Notes: generated by a model not told the origin, from the letters alone. DNA of 64,000 nucleotides from Neorhodopirellula pilleata (GCF_007859915.1 NZ_SJPM01000002.1:189346-253345), one strand, 5' to 3'; shown: positions 24,874 to 33,717, counted from the stretch's first letter. A program made the numbers and translations.

Positions 24874-25467
24874 TTGGTGAAGCCTTACCAACAGTTCCCG
24901 CGAGTCGCCCATTTTCCTCTCGTGGATCTGAATCTGTTGTCCATTCTTACCGACACGATGGTTGCGACCTCGTGTCGGTCGGATTCAAACGAGTCACCCG
25001 TCGTGATCGGATTGGTCGGCACATTGGGTGCCGGAAAGACGCGGTTCTGTCAAGAACTCGCCCGTTCGCTGAATATTGCTTCAGACGAAGTCACTTCTCC
25101 TACGTTCACGTTGCTGCGTAGCTATGAAGTCCCCAGGTTTGGGGGCACCGGGTTAGAGAGCCCCGAGCGCGAGCCGAATCGGCCTCGCCGCTGGCATCAC
25201 TTGGATCTCTATCGGGTGAGGGACGAGGACGAACTTTGGGAGATCGGGATCGAAGAATTGTGGGACGAACGTGGTGCTTGGACGGTGATGGAATGGGCCG
25301 ACCGTTTTGCCGATCAAATGCCCTCCGAGACGGTTTGGATCGAGATACGCCTGTCAACCCGCGGTGAGTGCGAGGCACGAGAAATTTTGGTTCATTGCCA
25401 GCATCCTGAACACGCGATCTGGTGGGAACGAGTCACCACTGAGATGAAGTTGGCAAAAAATCCTTAA
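24874..25467 (+). CDS. tsaE: tRNA threonylcarbamoyladenosine biosynthesis ATPase TsaE
   Basis: This ATPase of the TsaBDE complex makes the t6A modification at A37 of ANN-decoding tRNAs. It has Walker A GTLGAGKT, then VTSPTFTLLRSYEV, HLDLYRV and WDERGAWTVMEWADRF, all TsaE signatures. The start is uncertain: TTG 24874, GTG 24877 or ATG 24958. The longer forms keep the N-terminal helix seen in the family. A 14-residue insert follows the TSPTF block. It lies next to a small lipoprotein and a hypothetical gene; tsaB and tsaD are not in the window. Confidence 0.92.
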   Translation: MVKPYQQFPRVAHFPLVDLNLLSILTDTMVATSCRSDSNESPVVIGLVGTLGAGKTRFCQELARSLNIASDEVTSPTFTLLRSYEVPRFGGTGLESPEREPNRPRRWHHLDLYRVRDEDELWEIGIEELWDERGAWTVMEWADRFADQMPSETVWIEIRLSTRGECEAREILVHCQHPEHAIWWERVTTEMKLAKNP

Positions 25468-25505
25468 GTCGGTGGATTTTGCTTCGTGGCAACCTAGTCT
25501 TGTTT

Positions 25506-25838
25506 ATGAACTGCCACGAGCTTGCCGAACAACTCGCCGCCGATCGACCGGACTTAACGCCCGTCGAAGTCGCCCGTTTGTGCTTGATCCTGCTCAACCG
25601 CGAACGATCCCCAGAACGTTTGCGGGATCCGAAAGCCCGTTTGGCAGCATGGCGGAACGCTTCGTTTCGGTTCGAAGCCGCGTCGGATCAACACGAAGCG
25701 ATCGTCGACGAACTCGATCAAATGCTCGGCGATGCCCCTATTGAGTTCTCACCGGACCAACTTTGGACGCTGCTGCGTGCCGTGAAGGTACAAAGCCAAA
25801 TGCTGGAACTGTACACGGATCAGCCGTCATTGGTTTGA
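25506..25838 (+). CDS. hypothetical protein, all-helical
   Basis: This 110-aa protein starts at ATG 25506 (MNCHELAEQLAADRPDLTPV), 38 bases after tsaE on the same strand. It is predicted helical, with a possible helix-turn-helix-like N-terminus, but I do not recognise a family. AGGCTGGAAGCC just downstream (25841-25856) is a short relative of the arms of the large palindrome at 31444-31725. Confidence 0.6.
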   Translation: MNCHELAEQLAADRPDLTPVEVARLCLILLNRERSPERLRDPKARLAAWRNASFRFEAASDQHEAIVDELDQMLGDAPIEFSPDQLWTLLRAVKVQSQMLELYTDQPSLV

Positions 25839-25874
25839 CGACAGGCTGGAAGCCCAAGTTGCTGCTTCGACGCG

Positions 25875-27260
25875 TTAAGGAACCTGCTTGAATTCGCCGC
25901 CGGTTTCCTCGGCGAGCGTTTTTAAGAACACGACCGTGTTGCCTAGGTCACCGATGCCAATGGTGTGGAACTTCAGATGTCGCGTGCGATTGCGACGGAT
26001 CATGTCTTCGATGATCAAGTCCGGCCGTGTCACTTTTCCGAACGTCGGTCGTCCGTCGGTCAACAAGAATACGGCTTCGAGTTGGTCGTCAAAATCGCTC
26101 GCATCGACCAACGCCCCGTGCGTGTTGGTTTTTTGTCCCAACATGATCCGATCGACGAACGCGGTCGCCGCGCGTTTGTTCTCGTCGGTGGCATCGACTA
26201 ACTCATCACGAAACAAACCGATCGTGGTATCAAAAGCCATAATGCCGAACTGGGTTTGCGATGATAAACCGTTGATCGTTTGCACCAATTCCGTCTTGGC
26301 TCGTTGCAAACGCGTCCCGTAGTGTGCCGGCTCTCGCATGCTGCCCGAACGGTCGATGATGAATAACATCCGTGCCGCATGGAGATCGATTCCGTAGTAC
26401 TGGTTTCGTGCTAACTTGGGTCGTTGTCCCGACGACGACGTCACGGGTTGCAACTCGATGGTCGTTGATTCAGTCTCGCTCTTTACCGGCGGTTCGATAT
26501 CCAACAGAACTTGATCCAAGATTGCGCTGATCGGATGCTCGTCTTGCCATTGCCGCAATCGTTCCGCGTCACCGTCAAAATCACGAAGATCCACGTCCGC
26601 CAGACGACCTTGGATTTCGTGCCGCAATTGACCATCGAGTTGCCGGTATAGCTTTTGTAACCACTCGATGGCCCGGGGATCGTGCAGTTGGGCGATCGCC
26701 CGGACCAGCGCGAACCGATAGGCGTAACGTTCGTCAAACTCGGGTCGTTTGATCTGCGCCGTCAAGTCATCCAGAGCGTCGTCGAGGCCATGGGATCCGA
26801 CGGCATCCATGGCAGCCATCGCGATCAAATCATCTTCATGATGGAGTGCCTTTTGAATCAATGGCAATGCCAACGGCGATGGGTCTTTGGCGATCAACGC
26901 GATCATCGCCAACAGACTTTCGGACGTTGATTCGCCGGACTGACGCGTTCTCGTATCTGGTTTCTCGGCGGCGAGTTCGTCAGCCCGCTGCTGCAATAGC
27001 ATTTCCGCCGCAGCGACGAGCACTTCGATTTCCGAGTGTATATCTTCAGGAGACAACGCCAAACGGCTGACGACGTTAGCGCGAGACTTCTCGCTGCGTC
27101 CGATCAAAATGCGGTACAAACGCCGCTGCGCCGCCGTTTGAAAATCGTCGGCAGGCTCGTCTGCGGTGACGCAATGAAGGCAAACTCCAGGCAACCAATT
27201 CGGCACCAGGACGCCTGAGATGGCGATTGCGAAGACGACGCATAACCCCAATCGTTTCAT
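25875..27260 (-). CDS. secreted VWA-domain protein with HEAT-like repeats
   Basis: This 461-aa protein starts at MKRLGLCVVFAIAISGVLVP with a signal peptide. Residues about 60-270 are helical repeats of HEAT type (ALPLIQKALHHEDDLIAMAA, AVGSHGLDDALDDL, AIAQLHDPRAIEWLQKLY). The C-terminal half is a von Willebrand A domain with a complete metal-binding (MIDAS) site: DRSGS, the T of TNTHGAL and the D of TDGRPT. It is likely periplasmic or outer-membrane facing and mediates metal-dependent protein binding. The ORF's earlier start (27335) would precede the signal peptide. Confidence 0.87.
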   Translation of the reverse strand: MKRLGLCVVFAIAISGVLVPNWLPGVCLHCVTADEPADDFQTAAQRRLYRILIGRSEKSRANVVSRLALSPEDIHSEIEVLVAAAEMLLQQRADELAAEKPDTRTRQSGESTSESLLAMIALIAKDPSPLALPLIQKALHHEDDLIAMAAMDAVGSHGLDDALDDLTAQIKRPEFDERYAYRFALVRAIAQLHDPRAIEWLQKLYRQLDGQLRHEIQGRLADVDLRDFDGDAERLRQWQDEHPISAILDQVLLDIEPPVKSETESTTIELQPVTSSSGQRPKLARNQYYGIDLHAARMLFIIDRSGSMREPAHYGTRLQRAKTELVQTINGLSSQTQFGIMAFDTTIGLFRDELVDATDENKRAATAFVDRIMLGQKTNTHGALVDASDFDDQLEAVFLLTDGRPTFGKVTRPDLIIEDMIRRNRTRHLKFHTIGIGDLGNTVVFLKTLAEETGGEFKQVP

Positions 27261-27480
27261 CTGATCTTGGTCCCCCCGAATCGCTCTAAAGCTCCCATCG
27301 TCTGGATCAACGCGGATTCGGCATCGATCCCACATCGTCGTGCGGACTTTTATCTTAGCACCTGCTCGCGGATAAGTGACCCGGATTTTTCATTCTAGGC
27401 TGGCTACGCGGCATACCTCCAAGTCCGACGCCGTGTTGATTGAATCGTAACCCGATGCGTGACGGCGTGTTGGTTCAATC
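27261..27480. other. intergenic between trpC and the VWA gene
   Basis: No gene is seen. GTGTTGATTGAATCG and GTGTTGGTTCAATCG (about 27432-27480) form a short direct repeat leading into the palindrome at 27481-27544. Confidence 0.4.
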
Positions 27481-27544
27481 GTTTAACGGCAAGCCGCAGG
27501 CGACAGAGTTTGAAAACGCTGGCGCCTGCGGCTTGCCGTTAAAC
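27481..27544. repeat. 22-bp perfect inverted repeat downstream of trpC
   Basis: Arms 27481-27502 and 27523-27544 are exact reverse complements (GTTTAACGGCAAGCCGCAGG...), with a 20-base loop. Outer flanks GGCGTGTTGGTT and ATCAACACGCC extend the pairing imperfectly. It lies 55 bases past the trpC stop and could terminate that transcript. It also has the look of a dispersed palindromic repeat. Confidence 0.85.
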
Positions 27545-27598
27545 GAAAACGCCCAAACGTGCACTCAATCAACACGCCGCTGGCGCGTCGGGCTTGTT

Positions 27599-28381
27599 TT
27601 AATTCGGTCCCAGTAGGGTTTTCGTGGCGGCGGCGATGTCGGTTTGCCGCATTAATGACTCGCCGACCAAGATGCCTTTGACTCCGGCGGCTCCCAAATG
27701 TCGCACGTCGTCGTGAGTCCGGATACCGCTTTCACCAATGATCAACCGATCACTAGGAATGTCTCGGGCCAAACGAACCGTGTGGTCCAGATCCGTGACG
27801 AAGGTGCGGAGGTCGCGGTTGTTGACGCCGACCATCCGCGTCGACGTCGCCAAGACGGCGGTCAGATTATCCGGTTCATACAATTCGATGAGGGTTTGCA
27901 ATCCCAACTCGGTGGCTTGCTGGTCGAGCCGGATCAGTTCATCCGGTGTCAAACACTCGGCGATCAACAACACCGCGTCGGCTCCGGCGGCTCGGGCTTG
28001 CAAGAGTTGATATTCATCGACGATGAAGTCCTTTCTCAGGATCGGCAGATCCACGGCCGCTCGCACCTGTTTGAGATACTCCAGCGAGCCTTGAAAGAAC
28101 GGTTCGTCGGTCAAAACACTAATGCAAGCCGCTCCGCCGTCTTGGTATGCCCGGGCGATCGTGGCGGGGTCGAAGTCTTCTCGAATCACTCCGGCCGACG
28201 GACTCGCCTTTTTGACTTCCGCGATCAGCCGGACTTGATCGGTAGCCGCGAGCGATCCGCGAAAGTCGCGGCAGGGCGGAAGCGACGCGATTTGCTCGCG
28301 AAGTCTCTCCGGTGCAGTGGATTGTTGATCGCGAGCGATCGTTTCACGGGTTTTGACGAGGATGTCGTCGAGGATGCTCAT
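27599..28381 (-). CDS. trpC: indole-3-glycerol-phosphate synthase
   Basis: This 260-aa TIM-barrel enzyme catalyses the fourth step of tryptophan synthesis. Motifs are LIAEVKKASPSAGVI, LPILRKDFIVDEYQ, VGVNNRDLRTF and IGESGIRTHDDV, with the catalytic lysines and glutamates in place. The start at ATG 28381 (MSILDDILVKTRE) is two bases after the purH stop, so the two genes are coupled. The frame extends to 28441 inside purH but without family resemblance. Confidence 0.95.
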   Translation of the reverse strand: MSILDDILVKTRETIARDQQSTAPERLREQIASLPPCRDFRGSLAATDQVRLIAEVKKASPSAGVIREDFDPATIARAYQDGGAACISVLTDEPFFQGSLEYLKQVRAAVDLPILRKDFIVDEYQLLQARAAGADAVLLIAECLTPDELIRLDQQATELGLQTLIELYEPDNLTAVLATSTRMVGVNNRDLRTFVTDLDHTVRLARDIPSDRLIIGESGIRTHDDVRHLGAAGVKGILVGESLMRQTDIAAATKTLLGPN

Positions 28382-28383
28382 GA

Positions 28384-29955
28384 TCAATGCTTGAAGTGAC
28401 GCCGACCGGTGAACACCATCGGGATTTCGAATTCGTCGCAAGCGGCGATGACCTCGTCGTCACGGCGCGAACCGCCCGGTTGTACGATCGCGATGATCCC
28501 GGCTTTAGCCGCCAACTCGATCGAATCGGGGAACGGGAAAAACGCGTCACTGGCGAGGATCGCCCCGTCGGCCCGGTCGCCGGCTTTGTCGATCGAGATT
28601 TCGACACTATCGACGCGGCTCATTTGGCCCGCGCCGACACCGATCAACGCGGTTTCTTTGGCGAGGACGATCGCGTTGCTTTTGACGTGCCGGACCATCT
28701 CCCAACCGAACGAAATGTCGTCCCATAGATCGTCGTCGACTTCGGTTTCGGTAACGGTTTTCCATTGCAACGGCGAACTGGTCATTCGATCGGCGTCTTG
28801 GACCAACATCCCACCACTGATGAACCGGCGTGAGAACTTCGGTCCGAGGGTATCCAACCGTCCGACCTGCATCAATCGCACGTTGTCTTTCCATTTCGGC
28901 CGCGTCGTCAACAAGCCGACCGCTCCGGCTTCGAAATCAGGAGCCACGATGGCTTCGATGAACAAACCGGGTTCGCACAATAACTCGGCGGTCTTGATGT
29001 CGACGGTGCGGTTCAATCCGATGACGGATCCGAACGCGCTGAGCGGGTCGCCCGCCATCGCTTTCTCGACCGCGTCGACAAGTGTTAAGTCGGTCGCCGC
29101 GCCACAGGGGTTGTTGTGTTTCATCACCGAGGCGGCCGGTTCGGCAAAGCTGCGAACGATCTCCAAAGCCGCGTCGAGGTCCAACAGATTGTTGTAGGAC
29201 AACTCCTTGCCGCTGATCTGTCGGGCGGAAACCAAATTGGCCGAACGTTCCGACGGGTCACTGTATAACGCCGCTCGTTGGTGTGGGTTTTCGCCGTATC
29301 GCAATTGGGCTTTGCGACGCAGCGACACGTTCATCGTTCCCGGAAATTCACCACTGACATGATCACCCGAAAGATAATCGGCGATGCTGCGGTCATACGT
29401 CGCGGTGTGTTCGAAAGCTTCAGCGGCGAGTCGCCGGCGCAGTTCCAAGGTCGTGCCGCCGAGCGTGTCGAGCTGTTCGATGATTTCACTGTATTGCTCG
29501 GGACTGGTGGCGATGACCACGTCGTTTTGGTTCTTGGCCGCCGCACGCACGAGGCTGGGGCCGCCGATGTCGATCTGTTCGACGCATTCTTCCCGCGTCG
29601 AACCAAGACGAGCGGCAGTGGCGGCAAAGGGATACAAATTCACGACCACGATGTCGAACGGTTCGATGTCATGTTCGTCGAGCTTGGCCAGGTGATCGTC
29701 CCGGTCGCGGCGTGCCAAAATGCCCGCAAAGATCCGCGGATGCAGCGTTTTGACGCGTCCGTCGAGCATTTCGGGAAAGCCCGTGTACTCGGCGACGTCT
29801 TCGACTTCGATGCCGGATTGTTGCAGGTGCGTACGCGTCCCCCCGGTGCTGTAAATCGTCACTCCCGCCGCTTGTAATCCGGCTGCGAGGTCGGTTAGCC
29901 CCATTTTGTCGCTGACGCTGATTAAGGCATTTCGAGCTGGTACCACGTCGGACAC
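28384..29955 (-). CDS. purH: bifunctional AICAR transformylase/IMP cyclohydrolase
   Basis: This 523-aa enzyme carries out the last two steps of purine synthesis. The N-terminal IMP cyclohydrolase (ALISVSDKMGLTDLAAGL, GFPEMLDGRVKTLHPRIFAG) is followed by the transformylase domain (GKELSYNNLLDLDAALEIV, KHNNPCG with the catalytic Lys-His, SDAFFPFPDSIELAAKAG). Length is normal. It is followed immediately by trpC, an unusual pairing of purine and tryptophan genes; both pathways consume PRPP. Confidence 0.96.
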   Translation of the reverse strand: MSDVVPARNALISVSDKMGLTDLAAGLQAAGVTIYSTGGTRTHLQQSGIEVEDVAEYTGFPEMLDGRVKTLHPRIFAGILARRDRDDHLAKLDEHDIEPFDIVVVNLYPFAATAARLGSTREECVEQIDIGGPSLVRAAAKNQNDVVIATSPEQYSEIIEQLDTLGGTTLELRRRLAAEAFEHTATYDRSIADYLSGDHVSGEFPGTMNVSLRRKAQLRYGENPHQRAALYSDPSERSANLVSARQISGKELSYNNLLDLDAALEIVRSFAEPAASVMKHNNPCGAATDLTLVDAVEKAMAGDPLSAFGSVIGLNRTVDIKTAELLCEPGLFIEAIVAPDFEAGAVGLLTTRPKWKDNVRLMQVGRLDTLGPKFSRRFISGGMLVQDADRMTSSPLQWKTVTETEVDDDLWDDISFGWEMVRHVKSNAIVLAKETALIGVGAGQMSRVDSVEISIDKAGDRADGAILASDAFFPFPDSIELAAKAGIIAIVQPGGSRRDDEVIAACDEFEIPMVFTGRRHFKH

Positions 29956-30046
29956 TAGGATTCACTTTGGCAAAAGAAACAGGACGGATGCGAGCGGACC
30001 GTATGTTCGTTGGCCCATTCAAAATGGTCAAGGTGGAGAGAATCAC

Positions 30047-30236
30047 GTAGGCTGGGTCGCATCGATAGCGGAGACCCGGCAGGGGCTGAATGGGTTTCTC
30101 AAAAACTTAAACTTAAACTTAAACTTAAACCTAAACGGCCCCCTCCAGACGCGAGCGACGCTCTATCTGTTGAGGGGGCGAACGCGAGTTTAGGTTTAGG
30201 TTTAAGTTTAAGTTTAGGTTTAAGTTTAGGTTTTTT
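30047..30236. repeat. composite palindromic element: TAGGCTGGGTC hairpin plus inverted hexamer arrays
   Basis: At 30047-30082 a GTAGGCTGGGTCGC...GACCCGGCA hairpin is followed by a run of AAACTT units (30103-30136). Next comes a GC-rich centre (CCCCCTC...GAGGGGG, and GCGAGCGACGCTC), and then a run of TTTAGG/TTTAAG units (30188-30230) ending at the hisF stop codon. The two hexamer arrays are inverted to each other. A similar layout recurs at 33725-33944. The remaining 29956-30046 shows no gene. Confidence 0.85.
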
Positions 30237-31002
30237 ACAGGCGGACGGGGATTCCGGCGGCTTGCATGATTTGTTTGGTTTGCGTGATTGTGAAGGTGCC
30301 GAAATGGAAGATGCTCGCCGCCAACGCCGCGTCCGCTTTCCCATCGCGAATCGCCGCGACCAAATGATCCGGATGGCCCGCTCCGCCGCTGGCGACGACG
30401 GGGATTGAGACCGCTTCGCTGACCGCTCGGGTGATCTCGATATCGTATCCGTCCTTCGTGCCGTCGGCGTCCATGCTGGTCAAGACGATCTCGCCGGCTC
30501 CCAACTTCTCGACCTCCCGCGCCCAGTCGACGGCCTGCAAACCCGTCGGTTTGCGACCGCCGTTGATGTGGACTTCCCAGAACTCTTGACCGTCTCGCTG
30601 GATCCGCTTGGGGTCGATGTTGACCACGATGCACTGGCTCCCAAACCGGTCGGCCGCTCGCCGCACGAAATCAGGATCGGTGACGGCCGATGAATTGATC
30701 GAGACCTTATCACATCCCGCCGACAACAAAGCTCGGACGTCGTCGACCGTGCGAACGCCGCCGCCGACGGTCAACGGCATGAATACCTGCTCGGCCGTCC
30801 GGCGGACGACGTCCAAGAGAATATCCCGTTCCTCGTGACTGGCCGTGATGTCCAGGAATACCAACTCATCGGCTCCCTCGGCTTCGTATCGCCGGGCGAC
30901 TTCGACCGGGTCACCGGCGTCGCGAAGGTTAACGAAATTGGTCCCTTTGACGACTCGCCCGCCGTGGACGTCTAAACAGGGGATGATGCGCGCGGCTAGC
31001 AT
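30235..31002 (-). CDS. hisF: imidazole glycerol phosphate synthase, cyclase subunit
   Basis: This 255-aa TIM-barrel protein uses ammonia from HisH to make imidazole glycerol phosphate and AICAR. Motifs are [16 protein letters not shown] with the first catalytic Asp, [23 protein letters not shown] with the second Asp, [17 protein letters not shown], and [12 protein letters not shown]. Its 5' leader is a 7-bp tandem repeat with no clear ribosome-binding site, and its stop codon abuts a hexamer array. HisH is not in the window. AICAR from this step feeds PurH, encoded just upstream. Confidence 0.96.
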   Translation of the reverse strand: MLAARIIPCLDVHGGRVVKGTNFVNLRDAGDPVEVARRYEAEGADELVFLDITASHEERDILLDVVRRTAEQVFMPLTVGGGVRTVDDVRALLSAGCDKVSINSSAVTDPDFVRRAADRFGSQCIVVNIDPKRIQRDGQEFWEVHINGGRKPTGLQAVDWAREVEKLGAGEIVLTSMDADGTKDGYDIEITRAVSEAVSIPVVASGGAGHPDHLVAAIRDGKADAALAASIFHFGTFTITQTKQIMQAAGIPVRL

Positions 31003-31003
31003 G

Positions 31004-31035
31004 AGTGAAGAGTGAAGAGTGAAGAGTGAAGAGTG
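31004..31035. repeat. 7-bp tandem repeat (AGTGAAG, about 4.5 copies) at the hisF start
   Basis: On the coding strand of hisF the unit reads CTTCACT. It runs from just after the dciA stop region up to one base before the hisF ATG, replacing any normal ribosome-binding site. This matches the pattern before exbB. Confidence 0.85.
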
Positions 31036-31036
31036 T

Positions 31037-31423
31037 TCACTGGGACAGACGAAAACGGATGTCTTGGATCTTGGCTTGGGGGTGGTCTTGGAGCAGCCGT
31101 TTTTGGATTTGGCGTTTTTGGAACGTGAACTCCTGCATCGTCACACTATCGACGACGTAGATGTGCAGGACACCTCTGGTTAGCTTGCCGATCTGGAACG
31201 ACTCGTTCAACCCGGGACCAACCGCTGCGGCCACCGAAGCGGTCATGGCATGTTCGATTCCGACCGACGCATAGCCTCGTCGGCTCATCAATTGCGAAAC
31301 GATCGTCCCGATCTTACGGGCTCCGGTTCCCCGCTCGTCGGCTTTTGAACCGGCCGGTTTCGGTTTCTTGGCAGGTTGTGGAGGCACTTGGATTCTCGGT
31401 CGAGAAGACGGGCCGACGAACAA
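31037..31423 (-). CDS. dciA: DciA-type helicase-loading protein (DUF721)
   Basis: This 128-aa protein has a basic, Pro-rich N-terminus and a DUF721 domain: [19 protein letters not shown], then [20 protein letters not shown] and [16 protein letters not shown]. DciA loads the replicative helicase DnaB in the many bacteria without DnaC or DnaI and is often encoded near dnaA/dnaN, as here. The start is a TTG at 31423. It lies downstream of dnaN on the same strand, but a 280-bp palindrome separates them. Confidence 0.82.
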   Translation of the reverse strand: MFVGPSSRPRIQVPPQPAKKPKPAGSKADERGTGARKIGTIVSQLMSRRGYASVGIEHAMTASVAAAVGPGLNESFQIGKLTRGVLHIYVVDSVTMQEFTFQKRQIQKRLLQDHPQAKIQDIRFRLSQ

Positions 31424-31443
31424 TGACTGTCGCTTTTAAAAAA

Positions 31444-31725
31444 TGGCATAGGCTTCCAACCTTTTTATACCACACAAGTTCTCATGTATTGCTCCCCTGC
31501 CAGCTCGTCTGGCAGGAAGCCGAGGTTCGCAAGCTAGACACGAGCCGCTATTCCTCCAACCATCCGATTTTCACTTGTGCTCGCCGCTTGAAGCGGCGAG
31601 CACAAGTGAAAATCGGATGGTTGGGAGGGCGTCGTTGTCTAGCTTGCGAACCTTATTCACCCACGAGACGAGCTCGTGGGGGTCAAAAAAGATGTGGGGT
31701 ATAAAAAGGCTGGAAGCCTATGCCA
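31444..31725. repeat. 280-bp nested palindrome between dnaN and dciA
   Basis: Three nested pairs share one centre. Outer arms 31444-31470 and 31699-31725 match at 26 of 27. Middle arms 31523-31540 and 31636-31653 are perfect over 18. Inner arms 31556-31589 and 31591-31624 are perfect over 34 with a one-base centre at 31590. Between outer and middle arms, each side carries its own hairpin: CTGCCAGCTCGTCTGGCAG on the left, CCCACGAGACGAGCTCGTGGG on the right. Fully folded, the strand is a long rod with two side arms. It covers nearly the whole gap between the genes. Confidence 0.95.
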
Positions 31726-31744
31726 CTTCTTGTTCATGCGTTTC

Positions 31745-32863
31745 TTATCGGTCTCGGGCCATCGGCATGATCACGTAAGCATACCCGTCGTCGGTCGTCA
31801 AAAGTGCGGGCGATTTGGACGATTCGATCTCCATCACGAAAACCGATTCGCCGTCCATGACTTTACAAAAGTCCGCCAAGTACCGGTGATCCATCGTTAA
31901 CGTGATCGGCTCGCCGTCGTAGCTGATCGGCAGCTCGATCTGCGATTCGCCCAGGTCCGCCGTCGACGCTTCAAGTTTCAAGGTTCCGTCGGCGAAGGTG
32001 AAATCCACGCCCCGGCTGTCGATGTCCGTCACGATCGCGGCTTGACGAAGCGCCGCGAACAACGGCCCGACCGTCACGTCCAACTGAACCGCGTTTTCGC
32101 GTTTGGGAAGGACTTGCCGCCAGTTCGGGTAGCGTCCTTCGACCAGACGGCTGGAGATGACCGCTCGCGGCGTGCGGATCATCAGATCATTGCCACGCGA
32201 GGCGACGTCGACGGTGTCGTCCTTGTCGCTGAGGGCCTTTTCGATCAGTGCGATCGCCCGGGTGGGAACGATCGTAGTCATTCCGTTGGTTTGGTGACCG
32301 CCGACCGCGTCGCCTTTGCCTTCCATCCGAGCCAACCGCCGCCCGTCGGTGCCCACTGCGATCACCGATCCCTCTTCCATTTCCAACAGCACGCCGCCAA
32401 GAGCGTAGCGGCTCGATTCGGAATCGGTCGCGAAGGCCGTTCGTCGTAACATCTCGCGGAACAGTCGCGTGCTGATTTGGTGGTACTTTTGCTCGTCGAA
32501 TTCATGCACCGACGGGAACTCGTCCGGGTTCGCCCCCGGCAATCGGAACTTGCTACGGCTGCCGGCGATCCGGATCCCTGATTCGTCGGTCTCGATCGTC
32601 AGACTCTCGTCGTTGCTTTCCCGCAAGATCGCTCCGGTCTTTTGTACCGGCAAGAGTGCCGTGCCTTCGGTGTGGATCTCGACCCCTTCGGTAACGTCCA
32701 AACGAATTCCGACCTCTTGGTCGGTCGCCGACAAAGTCAGCTTGCCACCGGCGGCGGTTACCTTGACGTTCTGCAGGATCTCTTTGGGCGATCGGCTCGG
32801 GGCGATGCTCGCGGCGAGGCTGAACGCGTTGGCGAGTTGGTCACGTTGGCAGGTGATCTTCAT
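31745..32863 (-). CDS. dnaN: DNA polymerase III sliding clamp (beta subunit)
   Basis: This 372-aa ring-forming clamp gives the replicative polymerase its processivity. It starts MKITCQRDQLANAFSLAASI and shows the three repeated clamp domains, with VEIHTEGTALLPVQKTGAIL, the family block FREMLRRTAFATDSESSRYA, and the conserved end LTTDDGYAYVIMPMARDR. Length is normal. A 22-bp tandem repeat lies 20 bases upstream of its start. Confidence 0.96.
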   Translation of the reverse strand: MKITCQRDQLANAFSLAASIAPSRSPKEILQNVKVTAAGGKLTLSATDQEVGIRLDVTEGVEIHTEGTALLPVQKTGAILRESNDESLTIETDESGIRIAGSRSKFRLPGANPDEFPSVHEFDEQKYHQISTRLFREMLRRTAFATDSESSRYALGGVLLEMEEGSVIAVGTDGRRLARMEGKGDAVGGHQTNGMTTIVPTRAIALIEKALSDKDDTVDVASRGNDLMIRTPRAVISSRLVEGRYPNWRQVLPKRENAVQLDVTVGPLFAALRQAAIVTDIDSRGVDFTFADGTLKLEASTADLGESQIELPISYDGEPITLTMDHRYLADFCKVMDGESVFVMEIESSKSPALLTTDDGYAYVIMPMARDR

Positions 32864-33354
32864 CTTGAAAAGTTCTTCGCTGAGTTATCGCTGGCGGGGC
32901 CATGGGTTATCGCTGGCGGGGCCGTGGGCATCGAATGTTTTAACGATCCGATGCCTTCGACGCACCCCCTACGAACGAGTTCGTCGATCGACGTGGTGAG
33001 CATTGCTAGCAACGAACTCATGGTTCACGCGGGTTTGCCATCAAAAGAACTAATCTCTTTAATCGTCGTCGTCGTAATGTCCGAGGAGCGAGTGTCGCAA
33101 ACTAGGTTCAGTTCGCGAGAATCACAGGCAAATAGCCTAGCAAATAGGCGGAAATCGACTGTGGAAAACCTGTCGCCAGGATGTCTGAATACTGTCGTGA
33201 TTTGTCGAGAATGCAAACAGTTCAAGACACTCGGAAGTGACCGGCTTCATTAACTCAGACAAAACAGGACAATCAACAGACATTCAGACGACAAGTTTTC
33301 CACGGAAGCTTGGAGTGTTTAGGTAATATGGGATGTCATCAAGAAAGTTTAAAA
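32864..33354. other. divergent dnaN-cutA intergenic region, candidate replication origin
   Basis: This 490-base gap has two DnaA-box-like 9-mers in opposite orientation: TGTGGAAAA at 33160-33168 (reverse complement TTTTCCACA) and TTTTCCACG at 33296-33304. It also has a tandem repeat next to dnaN and locally lower GC than its surroundings near 33045-33300. Origins often lie beside dnaN. However, only two boxes are visible, dnaA is absent and no clear AT-rich unwinding element stands out. Confidence 0.3.
32884..32927. repeat. two tandem 22-bp repeats upstream of dnaN
   Basis: GTTATCGCTGGCGGGGCC plus ATGG (32884-32905) is repeated as ...GTGG (32906-32927) with one difference. It is 20 bases from the dnaN start codon, where it could bind a regulator or form leader structure. 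The unit contains the near-palindrome CGCTGGCG. Confidence 0.8.
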
Positions 33355-33717
33355 ATGACTCAGAAATCGACGAGTAAAGACCCTTCTCAGGTACCCAACC
33401 CAGGGTCGTTGGCGATCGTTTGGACGACGACGGCTGATGCCGAACAAGCCCAATCGATCGCCGGGGAACTCGTCCAACGACGATTGGCCGCATGTGTCCA
33501 GACCGACGGGCCGATCCGCAGCACTTATGTTTGGAAGGAAGAAATGCAGGTGGAAAATGAATACCGATTGGCGATCAAAACGACGTCCGAAAAGGTAGCC
33601 GATGTGATCGATTGGCTTGCCCAAAACCACCCCTACGAAGAGCCAGAAATCCTCGTCACACCGGTCACCGAAACGTCGCCCGGTTACCTCTCTTGGGCGG
33701 CCGCTCAAACTAGTTGA
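33355..33717 (+). CDS. cutA: CutA-type divalent-cation tolerance protein
   Basis: This 120-aa trimeric ferredoxin-like protein has motifs AIVWTTTADAEQAQSIAGEL, LVQRRLAACVQTDGPIRSTY, VWKEEMQVENEYRLAIKTT, and HPYEEPEILVTPV. ATG 33355 is the start; an in-frame start at 33310 is less likely. CutA1 has been linked to copper tolerance, but its biochemical role is unsettled. Confidence 0.93.
   Translation: MTQKSTSKDPSQVPNPGSLAIVWTTTADAEQAQSIAGELVQRRLAACVQTDGPIRSTYVWKEEMQVENEYRLAIKTTSEKVADVIDWLAQNHPYEEPEILVTPVTETSPGYLSWAAAQTS

Noticed and set aside
30010..30408. ORF with KLKLKLKPK-type repeats
   Set aside because: The repeats are the translated hexamer array, and the remainder is the opposite strand of hisF.
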